From NCBI GenBank assembly GCA_050084515.1, contig CM114273.1:4340001-4404000 (forward strand): a stretch of 64,000 nucleotides of DNA, written 5' to 3'. Under the pieces are notes generated by a model, which was not told the origin of the DNA, did no database searches, and saw nothing but the letters and a program-made list of their open reading frames with translations. Numbering within the stretch: position 1 is the stretch's first letter; every line of letters begins with the position of its first letter. This DNA comes from Blasia pusilla. Lineage: Eukaryota; Marchantiophyta; Marchantiopsida; Blasiales. The position numbers and the translations under genes were made by a program. Shown piece by piece: positions 59,146 to 64,000 of the stretch.

Positions 59146-62100
59146 TATTTTTCCGGATAATCCATGATGGAAGAGAAAAAGGATCTAGTTGCACACAAAT
59201 AGAAAGAGATAAGAGGACCATGAAGCACTCTAAACCTCTAAACTCTTCGATGAAATCCCCTAGTTTTATAGATCCCTCATGGTATATGGAAGGGGATCTA
59301 ACATGCTTCTTGCAACTATACTTTCAATCTTATTTTAGTACGACATGTGACATTGACATCACTTTTAACTTAGAGCCAAGATTCTCTAAGAATGATTTAA
59401 ACGTATATGAAGAATGAAAGCTAAATTTGAGACGTGATTTGTAACCTCTATGTCCAAAATGAAACCCATTCAATTTTTTTGGAAATTGAACATTATAAAA
59501 GAGTTAGACATAGAGTTGGGTATATTCATAGGCACTTTATTATATCTTAAAGAAAGATTAATCTACCAATAACCTAATGTGATGCATGGAGACTATGAGA
59601 AAACTTTAAGTTTTTGGGAAGTGGGCCATTGAAATGGTACGATAACTTCTTGAAGAGCCAAAAATTCTATAGGGGTTTATTTTATCATTTGAAAAATACA
59701 AAGAGTTCTACAGGTGGTGGAAAGGAAATTTAAGTGAAAAAAACTACCTTCCAAGCTTCATATTTTTTTAAAAATACGCAAGCCATTTTTTGGACACTAC
59801 CAATGAATTACCACAAAATGCTGGTGGTAATTAGGAGTTGATGTAAGATTCGAAGCTCCAAAGCTGAAAAAAAATCTTATTTGCGGAAATTATTCAAGCT
59901 AATGAAGTCCGATTCTTTAAAACATGTGTTGAAAATATTCCTTAACAACCCGACACTAAAAGATGGTGAAAAAGAATTAAAACAAGTGTATCTATAATTG
60001 GATGGATTTGTGGGTGCCAAGTAGATCAAGTTGAAGGATCTGGTCTCTTCTTTGTTGTGTGGTTGCTTGATCTTGGCTGGTTTCCACTACTTAACCATTT
60101 GAAGGTCCATTCTTTCTCGATACCACCGCATGAATAATAGCCTTAAGAATGATTCAATTCTTAGTGACGTACTTCTTCACATACTTCTTCCCTATGTAGC
60201 TAAGTCTCGTAATATACTAAATTCTTAGAAAGTTTGGTCCTTTGGATAAATCCCCACATACATGATTCCCCTTAAGAGTCTTCCATATGCTACTAGGACC
60301 TTCATTCTCATCTGCTAACACTCATTTCAGGGCTAGGAAGTTGAAAGGTAGTGTTTCCCACTATTCATAAGGAATGCCCTCAATGCCCCCTCACATAGAT
60401 TTACTCATAAATTCTCGTATTTTCTTTAGTTTTTTTAATGGAAACTATACTATGTGAGTCACTAACTTATGGAGAAAAAGAGTAACTCCTCCCCATAAGT
60501 GTCATCAGCAAATGCGGTCCAAAGCTATCCGGTTCCATACTTTCCACCCTTCTCATTTTTACAATCTTTATTTTTAAAATTTTGATGTAACTTACTAGGG
60601 TAATAGATATGGGAAATTAGAATACTTAGCTCAAAAGTAAAACCTTCTATAGCTCCAAAAATGAGTCTCTTCTAAAGATCCAATAAATCTAATGTAATTA
60701 TTTCCTTACACTTCAAGTGATGATAACAACTAATTCCTCATTACCCTTATCTCAACCCTGACAAGAAGGGTTGAGAAGGGTATATTACGAGACTTAGCTA
60801 CATACTTTCCTTATCTCAACCCGACAAGAATATTGATTGCCAAACTTCTTGGACATGATGGTGTCCAAGGTCATAGGTTAAGGAACTAGCGAAGTAAGGG
60901 AGGATAAGTTAAGGTACTTCACTAAGTACCGGAGGATAAGTTAAGGACTCCGTGAAGTACCATAGGTTAAGACACATGTGCATGGTGGCCAATTCCCACA
61001 TATGAGCTTACATACATAGATTATGAGTGAAGTACATAGATGGTGAGGGACCCCAAACTGGAAAGAGAAATTGGATCACTTATTGTGAGCTAGTGGAATT
61101 GGAAGGCTAAGTTGCAAGTACAATATGTGGAAGATATATGCATATTGAGTCAGGGCTAAACTGGTTGGATCCCATATTGTTAGTTGGGTGGAACTCTAAG
61201 GCTAAGTTGCAAGTACAATATTTGGAAGATATATATGATGGGGTGGAATAGTGGAAGATATGCATCTAGTGGAATCCGTAGGAGCTATTCGTCTCCTCCA
61301 ATCCCCTCCAATGGTGAAGAGTTGAGATTGATTGAAGACTAAGTTCCTACAACCCTTACATCATCACATCCTATCTGCCCTCTAAGAAATGCACTTCGAC
61401 ATTCCAAAACGGTGTTTGTCAACCACTCCTAATCCTCTTCCCCCATAATTAAATACTCATATTTGTGCCAGCCGAATTAGTGTTTGCAGAGCAAATCTCA
61501 CCGGAAAGCCATACCCTGAAATAGTGATTTTAGTCATGGGTAGTTTTTTAGTGAGAAAAGTAAATTTTAGAAATAGCCGGCAGGAATCTGAATCCGGCTT
61601 GCTCAATACAGGTAACCCAGGTTCTCCCTTACATTCTAAGGAGTTAGAGGTAACCCTGGTTCTCCCTGACATTCTAAGGAGTTAGAGGAGACCAAGTCCG
61701 TGCCACCATCACTTCAAAAGCCTTTGTTGGGAAGGCTTCCAAAGTAAAACAAGTGGACCAATGCCTCTAGACCCACAAGTCTAGGGTGAGGATAATTATG
61801 GTTTGAATAGTGTGACAAGAATGGAAGTCTTTTCATTAAGAGAATATCCTCCTTTACAGATTTTGGAGGTCCAAAACTGTAAGCCATTTAGTGATACTCT
61901 TAAACCAAGGTGGCCGGATGAATAATAAGTGGACCACTTAGCTATTTGAGCAATATTACTTAAGATAGAGATTGGAAGATAAGTCCTACCAGATATTACG
62001 GAATCCTTTAAAAAAGTTATGTGGATCATATGTTCACTAAAGAAAGATTATGACTTAAATCTCTTTATTATAACTCATTAAGAGAATCTGAATTGAATTG

Positions 62101-64000
62101 GGTATCTAGCTCTTCCATAATCCCAAATTATAAAAACTATTTGTATAATTTGTCAAATTTATGGGAATTGCTCTCTAGTTATAAGACTTTTCATTGGGAG
62201 TATTTAATGCATTAAAATTATAGCAAAATATCTTATTTGATTTTTGAAAATTTAAACTTTTCCTTATTCGTAGTTAATGCATATATATGTGATCAACCGA
62301 ATATTCAAGCGATGGACCGCATGCGCCAAGAGTGGTTTCCTTTCAATACCATCCACACATTCTCATTTTTACAATAGAGTAATAGATATGGAGGAATTAG
62401 AACACTTCTTTCAAAACTAAAACCTCAACAAAATGAGGCTCATTTATTAATGGTTTTGACAAAGGTACAATAAATGTAATCTCATAATTTCTCTACACTT
62501 CAAATAGTGATTATAACTACTTCCTCTTTACCCTCCTTCCTGAAAGAGCATACCCTTATATTGTATTTGGTAATGAGTATATATTTGTCCCTCACATGCT
62601 CCTCCATAGGAAGTGCATATGAGGGACAATCTGTGTAGTCTATGGAGGAAGGTAATGCTCGTCCTCCTTCCGAATGCTAGATTGTGTAGCTCCTTTGGAT
62701 AAGACTCGACATCCATGATGATTCCCTTCTGCCAACTTTCACTCCTATGGGCATCCTCCATGAGAATGGAATCCTCGTGTTTTCATTCACTTTCTAGGTC
62801 TCCGGGCACATGAGGGCAAGGAAGAGGTCGGGGAGGGATCCACCTTGGGGAAGTCCATGAGTTCTTTGGGAAGGCTACCTTGTCCGGAGAATCCATGGTA
62901 GAAGAGAAAAGGAGAAAGGATCTAGTTGCGGTGAAATAGGTGGAGAAGAGGATTAGGATGCTCTCTAAGCCTCACTAAAAGAATGCTTGGGTCAAGTGGA
63001 ATCCCTTAGATTTATAGAGGCTTCATGGAATATGCTCCGAAGGGGATCTAAGAGCTTCTTGCCATAAATACTTTCACTCTTATCTTGGTTGGGAGGTGTG
63101 TGTGACACAAAAGTACATATGACATTTACATCACTCATATGATTTTGCTTGAGATGAGTACAGAATGATTTAGCTAAATTTGGAAATATGACTTTTATCT
63201 TTATGTCAATAAAAAATCCTATACACGGTTGATTCTGGAAGCATACATGCATCCAGATAGGTACACATAAGCATATTATATGTTTGAGAAAGAGTGGTAT
63301 AAGTAACTTCCTGAATCCTAAAGGGTACAGTAATTTCTTGAAGCCTATAAAATGCTCTCGGGATCATTTGAGGTTCTAGTAGAGGTGGAAAGGAAACTTA
63401 GGTGGAAAAATTAATGAAAAGAAGATCTTAGCCAAAAAGAACTACCTCCCAAGCTTCATATTTTTCTCCAAATACTCCAGCCATTCATTGAACTTTGAAA
63501 TGAGTAGCTGTTACGAATAAATTACTATTGAATCTCCACCAAATGATAGTGCTAACTACGAGTTGATATAAGATTGAGTGGTCTAACAACCTCCAAGCAG
63601 ATTGTAATATGCGGAGGTCATTCAAGCTAATAAAATCCGATTCTTTTTAAGCTCTTACAAATCTTAGCTTACTACAAGACATTAACGGATGATAAAAAAT
63701 AATTACCGCAAGTCTATCTATAATTAGATAGACTTGCGGGCGCAATGTATTTCAGTTTGAAGGGTCTAGTCTCTCTGTGGTCGATTGATCTAGATCGATT
63801 GGCCGGGTTTCTACTCGTCACTTAACTATTTGGAGGTCCATTCATTCAGAATACCACGGAAAGAATAATAAGTTTAAGCACTCCTTCTGTCCAATGCGTA
63901 CCGATATACTTCTTCCCCTCTGTCGCGAAGTCTGCAAAAATTTGGAAGGCTCTCGAAGGACCACATTCTTCACTCCCGCACCATTCACATTCTTTTCATT
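59146..64000 (-). repeat. Dispersed long repeat, units a and b in copy B
   Basis: Duplicate of 8520-13371: the same family landmarks in minus orientation, including TCCATGATGGAAGAG at 59160 and the conserved peptide region at 62690-62761. The centre and right arm of the inverted repeat would lie beyond the window if they were duplicated too. Confidence 0.85.

Larger units (their letters stand above)
56083..64000. repeat. Segmental duplication, copy B (about 8 kb, cut by the right edge)
   Basis: Direct repeat of 5419-13371, visually about 98-99% identical. It contains the end of exon 2 (56083-56394), intron 2, exon 3 and the left arm of the large inverted repeat. It is joined at 56079-56083 to the MULE pseudogene. 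It still matches copy A at the last base, so it extends beyond the window. Confidence 0.97.

Overview
The window looks like nuclear DNA of a streptophyte plant, and its repeat make-up would suit a non-angiosperm land plant such as a lycophyte, fern or bryophyte. The species cannot be fixed from the sequence. The evidence is GT-AG introns that restore reading frame, a TATA box, a Ty3/gypsy retroelement, a MULE-type transposase and many nested, mutated repeats. I see no intact cellular housekeeping gene, rRNA, tRNA or CRISPR array. Almost everything that can be identified is a transposable element or a decayed gene.

Layout. 1-357 (-): the ATG-containing start of an open frame that runs off the left edge; a diverged copy lies next to the MULE transposase at 56 kb. 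846-1318: a 67-bp tandem array, each unit carrying a palindrome, upstream of a TATA box (1402-1409). 1515-7172 (+): a decayed three-exon gene with a coiled-coil front part and a block resembling a SAM-dependent methyltransferase; both introns are full of a ~27-bp palindromic repeat. 8.4-21 kb: a very large inverted-repeat structure centred near 14.0 kb, built from units of one dispersed repeat family. 21-27.9 kb: mostly unassigned, with one GC-rich open frame (22947-23525) and a near-perfect 42-bp-arm hairpin. 27.9-32.4 kb: three more units of the dispersed repeat. 32.4-45.3 kb: no recognised gene; several hairpins and tandem repeats, and a GC-rich island at 39.35-41.85 kb.

45.37-51.9 kb holds two truncated Ty3/gypsy polyproteins meeting tail to tail near 48.75 kb. 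The plus-strand one has gag with zinc knuckles, a retropepsin block, the start of a cytosine-methyltransferase-like domain and part of integrase. The minus-strand one has a longer C5-methyltransferase-like domain, then reverse transcriptase and part of RNase H. Together they imply the order gag-protease-C5 methyltransferase-RT-RNase H-integrase. All catalytic centres I can check are damaged. 52.3-56.08 kb (-) is a decayed MULE transposase with a SWIM-like zinc finger.

56,083-64,000 is a second, nearly identical, same-orientation copy of 5,419-13,371 and continues past the right edge. Its left boundary is fused directly to the MULE pseudogene.

How the pieces relate. In both places the transposase front end (-) lies next to, and diverges from, the methyltransferase-like gene (+), and both share the same palindromic repeat in intron-like DNA. 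This suggests, but does not prove, that they belong to one element family. Premature stops are mostly TAG where CAG or TGG would be expected, a pattern that fits C-to-T decay of methylated cytosines.
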